A stretch of 64,000 nucleotides of DNA from Methanobrevibacter sp. (GCF_017427765.1 NZ_JAFRSC010000032.1:124001-188000); one strand, 5' to 3'. Positions 45,433-53,686 are shown, counted from the stretch's first letter. Notes: generated by a model from the sequence alone, not told the origin. Numbers and translations are program-made.

Positions 45433-46552
45433 ATTCCATTAACGTATCAATATTATCCATTGAAATCGCAAATCCGTCTACAATAATCATTTTCAATGCC
45501 TGAACCATACCTCGATTGTTTAAAAGTGTGCAGTTTTCAAAGGAAAGATTTCTGTAGTCGGGACTGTCCATGACATCACGTCTGAACTGTTCTTTAATAT
45601 CTTCCAGCATGTCCCTGTCTATGAATGATTCCAATATTTCCTTGATGTAGTTTGCAAAGCTGTTTCCGATTGTCTTTAACATTTCTATTTCATCCGGCTC
45701 CAAATCAATTGTCTTTTCGATACTGAGATATGATGAGTAGTCCTGATAACCAAAAAGTGTGAATCTTCCCTCAACGGTATGTGCGGCATACTCATCCATA
45801 AGACGGTTTAAGGCAGAGTATGAAAGGATAAACACCGATAGGGATTCTATTTGGGTTGTCTTTGAGCAGTCAAGGATATGGCATAGGATATGTGAGGTAA
45901 TCTCTTTTATAAGAAAATGTGTAAGCTCATGAAGGATTGTAGTAATTTGAAGGGCATCGGACTGCCTGTCATCGACGTATATTTTTCCGAACTCATAATA
46001 TCCGAGCTCCTCACCATATGATTTGTATTCAAGTTCAACGAATGCCTTTGAAAAAAGAGTTACCTTATCGAGAACTGACAGATATTTAAGATTGATGTCA
46101 TTTTCCTTTATTGCCCCGTCAAGGCGTCTGAATGCTGTAAGTTTGATTGAATTAATTATCTCTTTTAAATCCCGGACCTTAAAGTCGAATTTTGTGATTT
46201 TTTCAAGATTTTCGCCGCTGAATATATCCTCAAAGCTATCATAATTATTTGTTTTTGTTATATCAAAGACAGGCTTTATTTTGATGTCTCGAACGTCAAC
46301 TGATTTAATCTCCTTAAGGGCGATTAGACATTCAAAGCAGAAGTTTTCATCTTCCGGATATTCACGGCCACATTTCGGACAGTACTTTGTAACCTGGACG
46401 CTGTCAAAAGCAATATCCGAGTATTCCACACCCTTGGACATTAGTTTCATGGAGGATATTTTAAATGAATGATTAACGCATAAAATGTCATCTATCAGTT
46501 TTCTTTTTTCCTTATCTTCCTTTGTATATTTTGTTAAATCATTGAAGTTCAT
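45416..46552 (-). CDS. Zinc-ribbon protein with HExxH metalloprotease-like motif
   Basis: A 378-residue soluble protein. A zinc ribbon with paired Cys lies at about 58-75 (YCPKCGREYPEDENFCFECL). ITTILHELTHFLIKEI at about residue 210 is a HExxH zinc-metalloprotease signature. A third metal ligand cannot be assigned confidently; a candidate is YAAHTVEGRFTLFGY, with a Glu about 50 residues later. It starts 15 bp after the zinc-ribbon membrane gene and overlaps the ElaA-like gene. It may be a peptidase or a metal-bound scaffold; no family name is known to me. Confidence 0.72.
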   Translation of the reverse strand: MNFNDLTKYTKEDKEKRKLIDDILCVNHSFKISSMKLMSKGVEYSDIAFDSVQVTKYCPKCGREYPEDENFCFECLIALKEIKSVDVRDIKIKPVFDITKTNNYDSFEDIFSGENLEKITKFDFKVRDLKEIINSIKLTAFRRLDGAIKENDINLKYLSVLDKVTLFSKAFVELEYKSYGEELGYYEFGKIYVDDRQSDALQITTILHELTHFLIKEITSHILCHILDCSKTTQIESLSVFILSYSALNRLMDEYAAHTVEGRFTLFGYQDYSSYLSIEKTIDLEPDEIEMLKTIGNSFANYIKEILESFIDRDMLEDIKEQFRRDVMDSPDYRNLSFENCTLLNNRGMVQALKMIIVDGFAISMDNIDTLMEYDSQW

Positions 46553-46567
46553 TTGAAAAACCGCTTT

Positions 46568-46891
46568 TTACATTAATCTTAAAACAGTCAGGGATAAAAT
46601 CCACACTATTACGCCGATGGCGATTACAAAAGCTCCCTTCGCTTTTGGATTTGCCGCATTCTTTCGGGTATAAAGAACAATTCCGGCTATGATTCCAAGT
46701 AACGGAAAAATTAATGAGAGAACAATTCCTAAAATAAACAGCCAGGTGTAGTCCTTTTCTACAACCTGTGGCGTAAAGCTGTTTTGTGTTGTATTTGATT
46801 CCACATTAACATTAAGAGGCGTTCCGCAATTCCTGCAGAATTTTGCGCTGTCCACAAGCTCCTCACCGCAGTTGGCACAGTATTTTGACAT
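46568..46891 (-). CDS. Zinc-ribbon membrane protein
   Basis: A 107-residue protein: N-terminal zinc ribbon (YCANCGEELVDSAKFCRNCGTPL), a linker, and two transmembrane helices (about 46-70 and 80-105). The ribbon would face the cytoplasm. TTGGTG precedes ATG 46891. It sits inside the SseB/HExxH cluster, 10 bp downstream of the preceding gene, and could recruit cluster proteins to the membrane. Confidence 0.78.
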   Translation of the reverse strand: MSKYCANCGEELVDSAKFCRNCGTPLNVNVESNTTQNSFTPQVVEKDYTWLFILGIVLSLIFPLLGIIAGIVLYTRKNAANPKAKGAFVIAIGVIVWILSLTVLRLM

Positions 46892-46901
46892 GTTTCACCA
46901 A

Positions 46902-47438
46902 TCAGAAAAGTTTCTCAATTAAAAGTTCTTCTGTTTTGTAAAAGTCAAGTTTAATTATTTGCATCAGTGTTTCGGGAGCGCCTATCAGCTGTTTCATCTC
47001 ATACCATGGAATATATACCTTTTCGGCTCCCTGTTCATGGCAGACCTTAAGAATCTGAGGCAAATTTGCTGAATTTTCAACGCCAAGTATAACTATATTT
47101 TCTGCCAAAGGCTGGTTTCTTTTGATGGTTTCATTTGCAATAAGTTCCTGCACAGAATAATCGCTTGGCTCGGCTGAACCTGTCAGATTATCAACTGAAG
47201 TTTCATTATCCTCAACAGTTAGTTTGAAGACATCACCGTTATCGACAAAATAGACTTCACCCACATCAGGTGCTGTCTTTAAAAGGTCAGTGTCTTCAAT
47301 TTCATCGAAAACAACTTCCTCTTTTTCCATATGAACATATCCGTCTTCACCTGCAATCTTTTTTAAAAGACGGATGATTTCCTCGTTTTGCTTTTCAATA
47401 TTTTTGTTAATTTCAATTAGCTCGGATAATTCAGACAT
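46902..47438 (-). CDS. Hypothetical protein with N-terminal coiled coil
   Basis: A 178-residue soluble protein. Residues 3-30 form a heptad-like helix (LSELIEINKNIEKQNEEIIRLLKKI); the remainder is an acidic linker and an alpha/beta domain with PLAENIVILGVENSANLPQILKVCHEQGAEKVYIPWYEM. It is 36 bp after the upstream SseB-like gene on the same strand. I do not recognise it. Confidence 0.65.
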   Translation of the reverse strand: MSELSELIEINKNIEKQNEEIIRLLKKIAGEDGYVHMEKEEVVFDEIEDTDLLKTAPDVGEVYFVDNGDVFKLTVEDNETSVDNLTGSAEPSDYSVQELIANETIKRNQPLAENIVILGVENSANLPQILKVCHEQGAEKVYIPWYEMKQLIGAPETLMQIIKLDFYKTEELLIEKLF

Positions 47439-47474
47439 GGTTAATAGTTTATATTTTGTGATTATTAAAAATTA

Positions 47475-48374
47475 TCATAATTCAAACAGATAATACATTG
47501 AAGCAGAGAGTTTCTCATCATTTGCAAATCTCTCAAAACCAAGCGAATAGTTTAAAAGCTTTGATCTTGGAATAAGAACATTGTCGCTTTCGGGATTAAG
47601 CACGATTCCATCCATATCCTCTGTAAGGACAAAATTGACCAGGGTTGCAAGGTTTACTATCTGGGCGTATTTGAATTTTGGCGTTTTTACGTTTTGGATT
47701 TTATCCTTTGCGGAAAATATAGTCGCATAAACGCCGCCCACATTGTCTAGAAACATGCCTGCAAGAGGGCCGGTTTTTTGCATGTCAACAATACCGTTAA
47801 CCATCCGGTCTTTTAAATCAATATCCGATACCATAAGAGTTAGGATATCTGAATTTGACAGCCTTTCAAAAAGGCCTTCGTAGTCGCCGATGTTTTGGCG
47901 ATTTTTTATGAACTCCTCCAGATCACTATTGTTTATCGAATCCATGATTTTTTTGAGCTCATCTGAAGTGTATGGATCGTTTGAATAAAAAAATGTTTTC
48001 GGAACGTCTTTAATCGATAGGATGAATTCCTTTTTGAAGAGATATTTTTCAGAAGAGGGATTGAGGATGTATCCTTCGATTTCTGTAGTCTTTAGGATGT
48101 TCTGGTAAAGCTCGAAGGTGTTGTTTAAAGCTTCAATTTCACCTTCTTTGAAAAATTTATGAAATTCGTCAAGGTCTGTAAAAAGGGGAGTGAATTTCAT
48201 GCCCTCATCCTCATAGATTATGAAGTTAAGCTCTCCATCACTTCTTTTTGCGGGAATGTATAGATTGGAATATCTGAATTCGTTTATAAGCTTTAAAAGC
48301 AGATTTTCGGTTATCTCATTGCCGTTGAGATAAATGTCTTCAATGACCGTCCTTAAATGTTTATGTGTTATCAT
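47475..48374 (-). CDS. Double SseB-like domain protein
   Basis: A 299-residue soluble protein, a diverged paralogue of the gene just upstream. Each half has the SseB N-terminal-type pattern: first half FTPLFTDLDEFHKFFKEG and GYILNPSSEKYLFKKEF, second half YATIFSAKDKIQNV and GIVLNPESDNVLIPRSKLL. SseB-like domains occur in bacterial stress and secretion-linked proteins; biochemical role unsettled. Starts at ATG 48374 without a strong ribosome site. Confidence 0.7.
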   Translation of the reverse strand: MITHKHLRTVIEDIYLNGNEITENLLLKLINEFRYSNLYIPAKRSDGELNFIIYEDEGMKFTPLFTDLDEFHKFFKEGEIEALNNTFELYQNILKTTEIEGYILNPSSEKYLFKKEFILSIKDVPKTFFYSNDPYTSDELKKIMDSINNSDLEEFIKNRQNIGDYEGLFERLSNSDILTLMVSDIDLKDRMVNGIVDMQKTGPLAGMFLDNVGGVYATIFSAKDKIQNVKTPKFKYAQIVNLATLVNFVLTEDMDGIVLNPESDNVLIPRSKLLNYSLGFERFANDEKLSASMYYLFEL

Positions 48375-48419
48375 AATTGTTCAAAAAAAAATAAAAAAAA
48401 GGAATTTGTCTAGGACAAA

Positions 48420-49343
48420 TTATAATTTGAATGTATATTCAAGACTGTTTGAAAGGCTTGCATCTTCTGCGACAAGTTCGATTCCGCTTGCCTGAGCTAG
48501 AAGTACGCTTCTTGGAATGATGAATTCATCGCCGTTAGGATTTATTACGACACCATCCATATCGTTTCTAAGGACAAACTCAAACAGCGCAGAAACATTG
48601 GTGATTTGAGCGTAATAGAACAAATCATCATCGATTGCGTCAGCTATTGCGTTTTTGTCAGTAAAAAGTATTGCATAGCGGCCGCCTTCATCGTCTTCAA
48701 GTGTGCAAAGGCTGAATCCGTCAACGTCTTCTGCTTTGATTATGCCGTCTTCGCCAAATTCATCTAGAGAATCCTCACTTACGACAAGGTCTAAAAGCTT
48801 TGAAGCTGATATTTCAACCATAAGTCCTTCAAAGTCGTTTGCGTTTGACTCATCTGCTATGAACTGTGATAATGATTCGTTTGAAATGCTGTCGTATATT
48901 TGCCTGATTTGTGATGCGTCCTTAGCTTCAACGTCATCTTTTTGAGCGCTGAAGTCTTCACATGCAAGTTCAATCATTTCCTTGGTTGCGATGAACTCTT
49001 CGCCTTCAGCGTCGATTATGATTGCATCGACGTCTTCTGAAATTCCTGCATATATCTCGAATTCATTGGCGATCGGTTCGTACTCTGAGTCTTCATCATA
49101 GAACTTGTAGAATTCCTCGCTGTCAGTAAAAAGCGGAAGGAAAGTCATGTCGTCTTCTTCGGAAATCAGGGTTTCGTATATTAAGTCTTCACCGTCGTCA
49201 ATACCTGGAATAAGCAGGTTGGACATTTTCAATTCATTGATGAATACCATCAGTTCACTGCTGGCATCACCATCGCCTTCAAGTGCATTTTGCAAATCGA
49301 TGAGTGCTTTTTTAAGATATTTGTTAGTTACATTGGAATTCAT
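48420..49343 (-). CDS. Double SseB-like domain protein
   Basis: A 307-residue very acidic protein. Two SseB-type units: FLPLFTDSEEFYKFYDEDSE...AIIIDAEGEEFIATKEMI and YAILFTDKNAIADAI...GVVINPNGDEFIIPRSVLL. It is paralogous to the next gene over its full length, so a duplicated pair of double-domain proteins is present. GAGAGGT precedes ATG 49343. It is the first gene of the minus-strand cluster and is divergent from the winged-helix regulator at 49545. Confidence 0.75.
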   Translation of the reverse strand: MNSNVTNKYLKKALIDLQNALEGDGDASSELMVFINELKMSNLLIPGIDDGEDLIYETLISEEDDMTFLPLFTDSEEFYKFYDEDSEYEPIANEFEIYAGISEDVDAIIIDAEGEEFIATKEMIELACEDFSAQKDDVEAKDASQIRQIYDSISNESLSQFIADESNANDFEGLMVEISASKLLDLVVSEDSLDEFGEDGIIKAEDVDGFSLCTLEDDEGGRYAILFTDKNAIADAIDDDLFYYAQITNVSALFEFVLRNDMDGVVINPNGDEFIIPRSVLLAQASGIELVAEDASLSNSLEYTFKL

Positions 49344-49544
49344 ATGAACCTCTCAATTGTTAATTTCATTATTATATTATTAAATCATTTCTATTAAATG
49401 TATGTATGATAGAATAAAAATGATAATAAACCGATGCAAAACAATGTTAAACGATTAAAAACTGTTTAAACATATCAAAACGATTAATAAAGCGATATAA
49501 GTGATAATAAAGTATCTAAATACCAATGAATATAATTAATAAGC
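49344..49544. promoter_or_regulatory. Divergent promoter region between the SseB cluster and a regulator
   Basis: 200 bases between divergent genes. It contains short repeats of AAACGATTA (for example 49451-49459 and 49483-49491) and TATA-like runs on both sides. The winged-helix gene at 49545 has no Shine-Dalgarno, so it may be leaderless. A regulator acting here could control both directions. Confidence 0.3.
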
Positions 49545-49829
49545 ATGGCTAAACTCACACAAGAAGAATTATGGGAAATGATAGGTTTTATCAAAATCTC
49601 TCCCAGCAGATACCTGACCTTAAAAACGCTGAGCGACAGTTTCCTTATGCCCTCCGAGATAGCTCGAAAAAGCGGCATGGCAACAACGCAGGTTTCAAAT
49701 GCATTATATGATTTGAAAAGAAAAGATTTGGTAGTGTGTCTGAATGAAAAATCCCACAAGGGAAGAATCTATCAAAACACTCAGCTGGCTTTGGATATTT
49801 TGGAGATTCTTGATAAGGCCGGAAGCTAA
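49545..49829 (+). CDS. Winged-helix transcriptional regulator
   Basis: A 94-residue winged helix: RYLTLKTLSDSFLMPSEIARKSGMATTQVSNALYDLKRKDLVVCLNEKSHKGRIYQNTQLALDIL, with the recognition helix TQVSNALYDLKRKDLV and a wing of the K-G-R-x-Y type. A second, related regulator is at 59705. It overlaps the convergent TPR-HIRAN gene by 4 bp and is divergent from the SseB genes, so local control is plausible. Confidence 0.85.
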   Translation: MAKLTQEELWEMIGFIKISPSRYLTLKTLSDSFLMPSEIARKSGMATTQVSNALYDLKRKDLVVCLNEKSHKGRIYQNTQLALDILEILDKAGS

Positions 49830-50653
49830 AATATGACCCTTCCAATAACGTATTCGTTTTGAAAAATAAAGAGCACTTCAACTGTTGAAGTATCTCTGAT
49901 TCTGTTTTTTATCTTTGATGCGCTTTCAACGTCAAACCTTACTGTGTAGTCGCTGTTTGCAACATATCCAACGATTTGCGAATCATCCATAACAGCTATT
50001 GCATCTCTGTCATGTTCGTTTTCTGTGTCTTTTATGAGTTTAAAAACCGCATTTGGCGTGAAGGGTTCAAGGCCCTTGTAGAAATTTGTTCCTGTGATGT
50101 TTATGAGAGTTTCACCGCTGTATTTTTCAAACTGGTTTAATTCATTTTCCAACTCTTCAAGCTCTGCAATTCTACCCTCAGCCTTTAAAAAGCATTTTCT
50201 TGCCTGGATGTTATTTTCCTCACCCTGATAGATTTCACCTTTTAAAAACCATAACTCCGATGAATCTTCACCTTCCGGAAGCGATTCGAGTGCCTCGTCG
50301 ATGAGATCCATTGCTTTTGATAGGTTGCCTTCTGGAAAGAATGTAATTTTAGCCCATTTGTACAGTGAATTTGCACGGTTTAGGAGTATTTCAGAATCAT
50401 CACTGATTTTAAGAGATTTGTTGAAACATTCCACTGCATTTTCATAATCCTTTTTGGAATCAAAAATGAGACCTTTTATATTCCAAAAACCGGGATTGTT
50501 TTTTTCCTTTTTAATGCCGTCATCAATTACATCTAAGGCATCGTCAAATCTTTTTTCGTCCAAAAGCCTTAAAGCCTTATCTGCCGGTGAGGTTTCAACA
50601 GCAAGTTTGCTTTGGTATGTATCATTTAAGGATTTGGATTTTTGGTCTTGCAT
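49826..50653 (-). CDS. TPR protein with C-terminal HIRAN-like domain
   Basis: A 275-residue protein. Residues 25-165 are tetratricopeptide-like helices (ALRLLDEKRFDDALDVIDDGIKKEKNNPGFWNIKGLIFDSKKDYENAVECFNKSLK). The C-terminal 90 residues match HIRAN: ITGTNFYKGLEPFTPNAVFKLIKDTENEHDRDAIAVMDDSQIVGYVANSD, with the N-x-x-D-x-x-A-I-x-V and V-G-Y-V motifs. HIRAN domains bind single-stranded DNA ends or stalled forks. The gene lies 26 bp downstream of the AAA+ ATPase. Confidence 0.8.
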   Translation of the reverse strand: MQDQKSKSLNDTYQSKLAVETSPADKALRLLDEKRFDDALDVIDDGIKKEKNNPGFWNIKGLIFDSKKDYENAVECFNKSLKISDDSEILLNRANSLYKWAKITFFPEGNLSKAMDLIDEALESLPEGEDSSELWFLKGEIYQGEENNIQARKCFLKAEGRIAELEELENELNQFEKYSGETLINITGTNFYKGLEPFTPNAVFKLIKDTENEHDRDAIAVMDDSQIVGYVANSDYTVRFDVESASKIKNRIRDTSTVEVLFIFQNEYVIGRVIF

Positions 50654-50679
50654 AATAACACTACAGAACAGTATTTCAG

Positions 50680-52119
50680 TTATTCAATCAGAAAATCTTC
50701 ATAAGTCAATGTATTGAGCTCCTCATCAGTAATGTCTTCTTTTGGAGCCAGCCTGTTGGCCTGAGCTGTAAGCACCTCTTCAAAAAAGTTCCTGACACTT
50801 CGCCCATTGGCAAAGTTGGATGAGCGTGACTCATACATCTTCTCAAAATACTGCCTTACGTATTCATCGGCCGCATCATCAAGTGAGAGGCTTGCATCCT
50901 CACACATCAGCATGAAAATCTCATAAAGCTGGTTTTCATCATAATCGTCAAAGTAAATGAATTTATTGAATCTAGACTCAAGGCCGGGATTTGAGTGAAG
51001 GAAATTGTCCATCAGACCGGGATATCCAGCAACGATAACGATAAAGTCATCCCTGTGGTCCTCCATTGCCTTTAATATGGTGTTTATTGCTTCCTGACCA
51101 TAGTCGTTTTCGCTTTTGGATGCAAGAGCGTAAGCCTCATCGATAAACAGTATTCCGCCTAAAGCATTCTGAATTACTTCCTGGGTTTTTATTGCGGTCT
51201 GGCCCACATAACCTCCTACCAGACTTGACCTGTCGCATTCAACAAGATGGCCCTGCGAGAGTATTCCGATTTCATGGTAAATCTTTGAAAGAAGCCTTGC
51301 AACGGTGGTCTTTCCCGTTCCGGGATTTCCTGAAAACACAAGATGCAGGCTCATCGCAGGCTGTTTGATTCCTCTGTCCTGTCTGATTTTTCTAATCTGG
51401 ACAAGGTTTATCAGTGAATTTACATCCTTTTTGACGCTTTCAAGACCGACAAGCCTGTTGAGCTCATCCAGATACTCGTCAATTGAGTGGGTTTCTGTTT
51501 GCTCTGTTTGCTGCTTGATTGGAATGTTTGCCAGTTTGGTTTGAGGATTTAAATCAACACCCCTTGCATTTAAAACATTTTCGAGGTTTTTGATGTAATC
51601 TGAGTATACTGCCAGAACGTCCTCGTTTAAAGTGTTGTCGACTGTTATTAAAAACTTTCCGAAGAGTTTATAGGTGCTGAAAAGCTCATATGCGGTATTG
51701 AGGCGGTCCATGTCATAGTCCCTTCCGAATGCGTCAAGCTCGATAAGGCATTTAAAGGAAAATGGAAAATCCTCGGGTTTGGCATCTGATATGTCATCAG
51801 CGCAATACGAAGTGTTTAAAAGCTGGTTTATGAATTCAAGTTCGTTGTCTGTAATTACTGCGTCAGATGCGGCAAGATAGCTCAGCCAGTTTAGAAGGTC
51901 TTCATGCACAATATCCTCCAAAGACCCGTCAACGCCTTTAAGTGCAGGACAATAGCCTCTGAATATATCCAGAGTATTTACCAGAAAGCCCAGATTGGAC
52001 AGCTGGCCTTTAAAATAATCCATATGAATTTTATCAACACTGCTTTGGCAATTTGGACAGCTAGTCTGTGAGTTATCCAAAATCTTTCCGCAATTACTGC
52101 AAATGGTCCACTCCAACAT
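50680..52119 (-). CDS. Zinc-ribbon, TerB-like, CbbX/SpoVK-type AAA+ ATPase
   Basis: A 479-residue protein. The N-terminus is a zinc ribbon (ICSNCGKILDNSQTSCPNCQ). Residues about 80-115 resemble TerB (LSYLAASDAVITDNELEFINQLLN). From about 215 is an AAA+ domain of the CbbX/EccA/SpoVK branch: LNRLVGLESVKKDVNSLINL, Walker A FSGNPGTGKTTVAR, Walker B ILFIDEAYAL, GYPGLMDNFLHSNPGLESRFN sensor/arginine-finger region. These ATPases remodel or unfold partner proteins. It begins 12-15 bp after an RpnS-like tail ORF and leads the HIRAN gene. Confidence 0.88.
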   Translation of the reverse strand: MLEWTICSNCGKILDNSQTSCPNCQSSVDKIHMDYFKGQLSNLGFLVNTLDIFRGYCPALKGVDGSLEDIVHEDLLNWLSYLAASDAVITDNELEFINQLLNTSYCADDISDAKPEDFPFSFKCLIELDAFGRDYDMDRLNTAYELFSTYKLFGKFLITVDNTLNEDVLAVYSDYIKNLENVLNARGVDLNPQTKLANIPIKQQTEQTETHSIDEYLDELNRLVGLESVKKDVNSLINLVQIRKIRQDRGIKQPAMSLHLVFSGNPGTGKTTVARLLSKIYHEIGILSQGHLVECDRSSLVGGYVGQTAIKTQEVIQNALGGILFIDEAYALASKSENDYGQEAINTILKAMEDHRDDFIVIVAGYPGLMDNFLHSNPGLESRFNKFIYFDDYDENQLYEIFMLMCEDASLSLDDAADEYVRQYFEKMYESRSSNFANGRSVRNFFEEVLTAQANRLAPKEDITDEELNTLTYEDFLIE

Positions 52120-52134
52120 CATTACACCAAAAGT

Positions 52135-52293
52135 TTAATTTTTTGTCTTTAAAATATCTACTCCAGTGATATCCAAAATAACATCACGGGAGTAATTTCT
52201 CTTCTCCATTTTTCGAGCAATCTCAAGACTGCTTTCTTCTCTACCAGATTCAACGAGCTTGCGTTCATACTCCTGAATGAAATTACTTTTCAT
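52135..52293 (-). CDS. RpnS-like small protein, tail copy 1
   Basis: A 52-residue ORF with the same sequence as the C-terminus of the Rpn gene at 52661-53485: MKSNFIQEYERKLVESGREE, then EIARKM and RDVILDITGVDIL, ending KTKN. The start ATG is behind TGTGATT. The Glu-Ser-Ala spacer found in the other copies is absent here (LVESGREE). It lies 12-15 bp before the AAA+ gene. It may be a free-standing antitoxin-like fragment, or simply a duplication relic. Confidence 0.55.
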   Translation of the reverse strand: MKSNFIQEYERKLVESGREESSLEIARKMEKRNYSRDVILDITGVDILKTKN

Positions 52294-52371
52294 CTTAATC
52301 ACATCCAACTCTTTTGAGTATCAAATAAACATTAAATTCAAGATTAAAATCTCTGAATAAAAAAATTTAAA

Positions 52372-52396
52372 ATATAAGACTTAAAAAGCCTTATAT
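52372..52396 (-). terminator. Terminator hairpin between tail copies
   Basis: ATATAAG / CTTATAT (7-bp perfect stem) overlaps the end of tail copy 2 and is followed on the minus strand by TTTTAAATTTTTTT. An identical hairpin follows the full Rpn gene at 52642-52666. Confidence 0.55.
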
Positions 52397-52555
52397 CATT
52401 AAAATATCTACTCCAGTGATATCCAAAATAACATCACGGGTGAAATTTTTCTCCTTCATCTTTCGAGCAATCTCAAGACTGTTTTCTTCTCTACCCGATT
52501 CAAAAGCAGATTCAACGAGATTGCGTTCATACTCCTGAATGAAATTACTTTTCAT
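52391..52555 (-). CDS. RpnS-like small protein, tail copy 2
   Basis: A 54-residue ORF: MKSNFIQEYERNLVESAFES, GREENSLEIARKMKEKNFTR and DVILDITGVDILMI. It keeps the internal start and Shine-Dalgarno-like TGTGATT of the full gene and is followed by a hairpin terminator at 52372-52396. Compared with the full Rpn C-terminus it lacks one 12-bp Glu-Ser-Ala-Ala unit. It was too short for typical gene finders. Confidence 0.55.
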   Translation of the reverse strand: MKSNFIQEYERNLVESAFESGREENSLEIARKMKEKNFTRDVILDITGVDILMI

Positions 52556-52641
52556 CTTAATCACATCCAACTCTTTTGAGTATCAAATAAACATTAAAAC
52601 ATTAAATTCAAGATTAAAATCTCTGAATAAAAAAATTTAAA

Positions 52642-52666
52642 ATATAAGACTTAAAAAGCCTTATAT
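52642..52666 (-). terminator. Terminator hairpin at the end of the Rpn gene
   Basis: ATATAAG / CTTATAT stem overlapping the Rpn stop region, followed by a T-rich run on the minus strand. The same structure recurs at 52372-52396. Confidence 0.55.
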
Positions 52667-53485
52667 CTTTAAAATATCCACTCCTGTAATATCCAAAATA
52701 ACATCACGGGTGAAATTTTTCTCCTTCATCTTTCGAGCAATCTCAAGACTGTTTTCTTCTCTACCCGATTCAAAAGCAGATTCAGCAGCAGATTCAACGA
52801 GATTGCGTTCATATTCCTGAATGAAATTACTTTTCATCTTAATCACATCCAACAATTCATCTTTGAGTTTTAAATCATCTATTAAAGCATTTACCCATAA
52901 TATCTGGGAAAGCTTAATAATATATTTAAACTCCTGAGATATTTCATTTTCATTAACAAAATGACACAGTTCAACAATCAAATCAACTGTATCTCTTTCA
53001 TAGTTAGTGAAAGGGATGATTGTGAACAGATATGCATCAGTATCTGTTAATTCTATATTGTTTTTTAATTTATTTTTAATATTACTTAAAATTTTGTCTC
53101 CATCGAAATCAATGAGAAAGGTTATAACCGGTTTGAAATTCCAACCTGGAAATATTTCAACTTCACGTATTCCCCCTTTGGTTTTGTCAGTTGAGAGAAT
53201 TTGCATGTCTACAGGATGTTTAACACGTACCCGCAGATTTGCAAGATACTGAAAATTTCTAAGCAAAATTTTTTCGCTCAATGAGGTAGAATGGAATTCG
53301 AATATGATATAGTAACCACGTCTGGTCAATACACAAAAGTCCATTATTCCCCTGTCAGTTTCCTGGCTGAAAACTTCTGGATATACAATTTCCACAATTC
53401 CAGGCTCAATACCTGAAATTCTCATTATAGCATTAATGAAAACCAATGCCACTAATTTGAACAATTTGTCATATTCCTTTGACAA
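52661..53485 (-). CDS. Rpn/PD-(D/E)XK family nuclease with intragenic RpnS-like start
   Basis: A 274-residue protein of the recombination-promoting nuclease/putative transposase (PD-(D/E)XK) family: KLFKLVALVFINAI, RGIMDFCVLTRRGYYIIFEFHSTSLSEKILLRNFQYL. The acid at Asp49 and the Glu63-x-His65 replace the usual E-x-Q/K, so activity may be altered. It starts at TTG 53485 behind GGTGG. An internal ATG at 52837 (start of the MKSNFIQEYERN tail) is preceded by GGATGTGATT, giving a 58-residue internal product like RpnS, which in enterobacteria inhibits the full-length toxin. Confidence 0.8.
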   Translation of the reverse strand: MSKEYDKLFKLVALVFINAIMRISGIEPGIVEIVYPEVFSQETDRGIMDFCVLTRRGYYIIFEFHSTSLSEKILLRNFQYLANLRVRVKHPVDMQILSTDKTKGGIREVEIFPGWNFKPVITFLIDFDGDKILSNIKNKLKNNIELTDTDAYLFTIIPFTNYERDTVDLIVELCHFVNENEISQEFKYIIKLSQILWVNALIDDLKLKDELLDVIKMKSNFIQEYERNLVESAAESAFESGREENSLEIARKMKEKNFTRDVILDITGVDILKI

Positions 53486-53517
53486 ACTACCACCAACTTA
53501 GCGTTAGTGTCAATGAA

Positions 53518-53568
53518 ATGTCGACATCGAAATTGACCAATTAACTATTGGTTTTCAGACAATATAAA
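53518..53568 (-). promoter_or_regulatory. Promoter and palindromes upstream of the Rpn gene
   Basis: On the minus strand a TATA-like TTTATATT lies at 53568-53561. Between it and the TTG start are CCAAT-TAACT-ATTGG (53537-53551) and the perfect 10-bp palindrome ATGTCGACAT (53518-53527). Either may bind a regulator or fold in the leader. Confidence 0.35.
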
Positions 53569-53686
53569 GAGTCCAGTATCATTTAAGAGCAATTCAACTG
53601 TTTAAAATCAATATTTCATGGTGAAAACAATTTTTGAAAATTTAAATATCATTAGGAAATTTTTAAAATTATTTCCCAATGAATGT

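Larger units (their letters stand above)
52148..52666 (-). repeat. Two tandem copies of the Rpn 3' end
   Basis: Units of about 245-265 bp (roughly 52148-52390 and 52399-52660) repeat the last ~175 bp of the Rpn gene plus its flank. They share GTTGGATGTGATTAAGATG at the front, the coding tail, and a spacer with TATAAGACTTAAAAAGCC. The two spacers are almost identical apart from a 7-bp AAACATT insertion. Confidence 0.85.

Noticed and set aside
52123..52666. CRISPR-like array at the tandem repeats
   Set aside because: Only two to three long units (about 250 bp) that encode protein tails; no short regular repeats with spacers.
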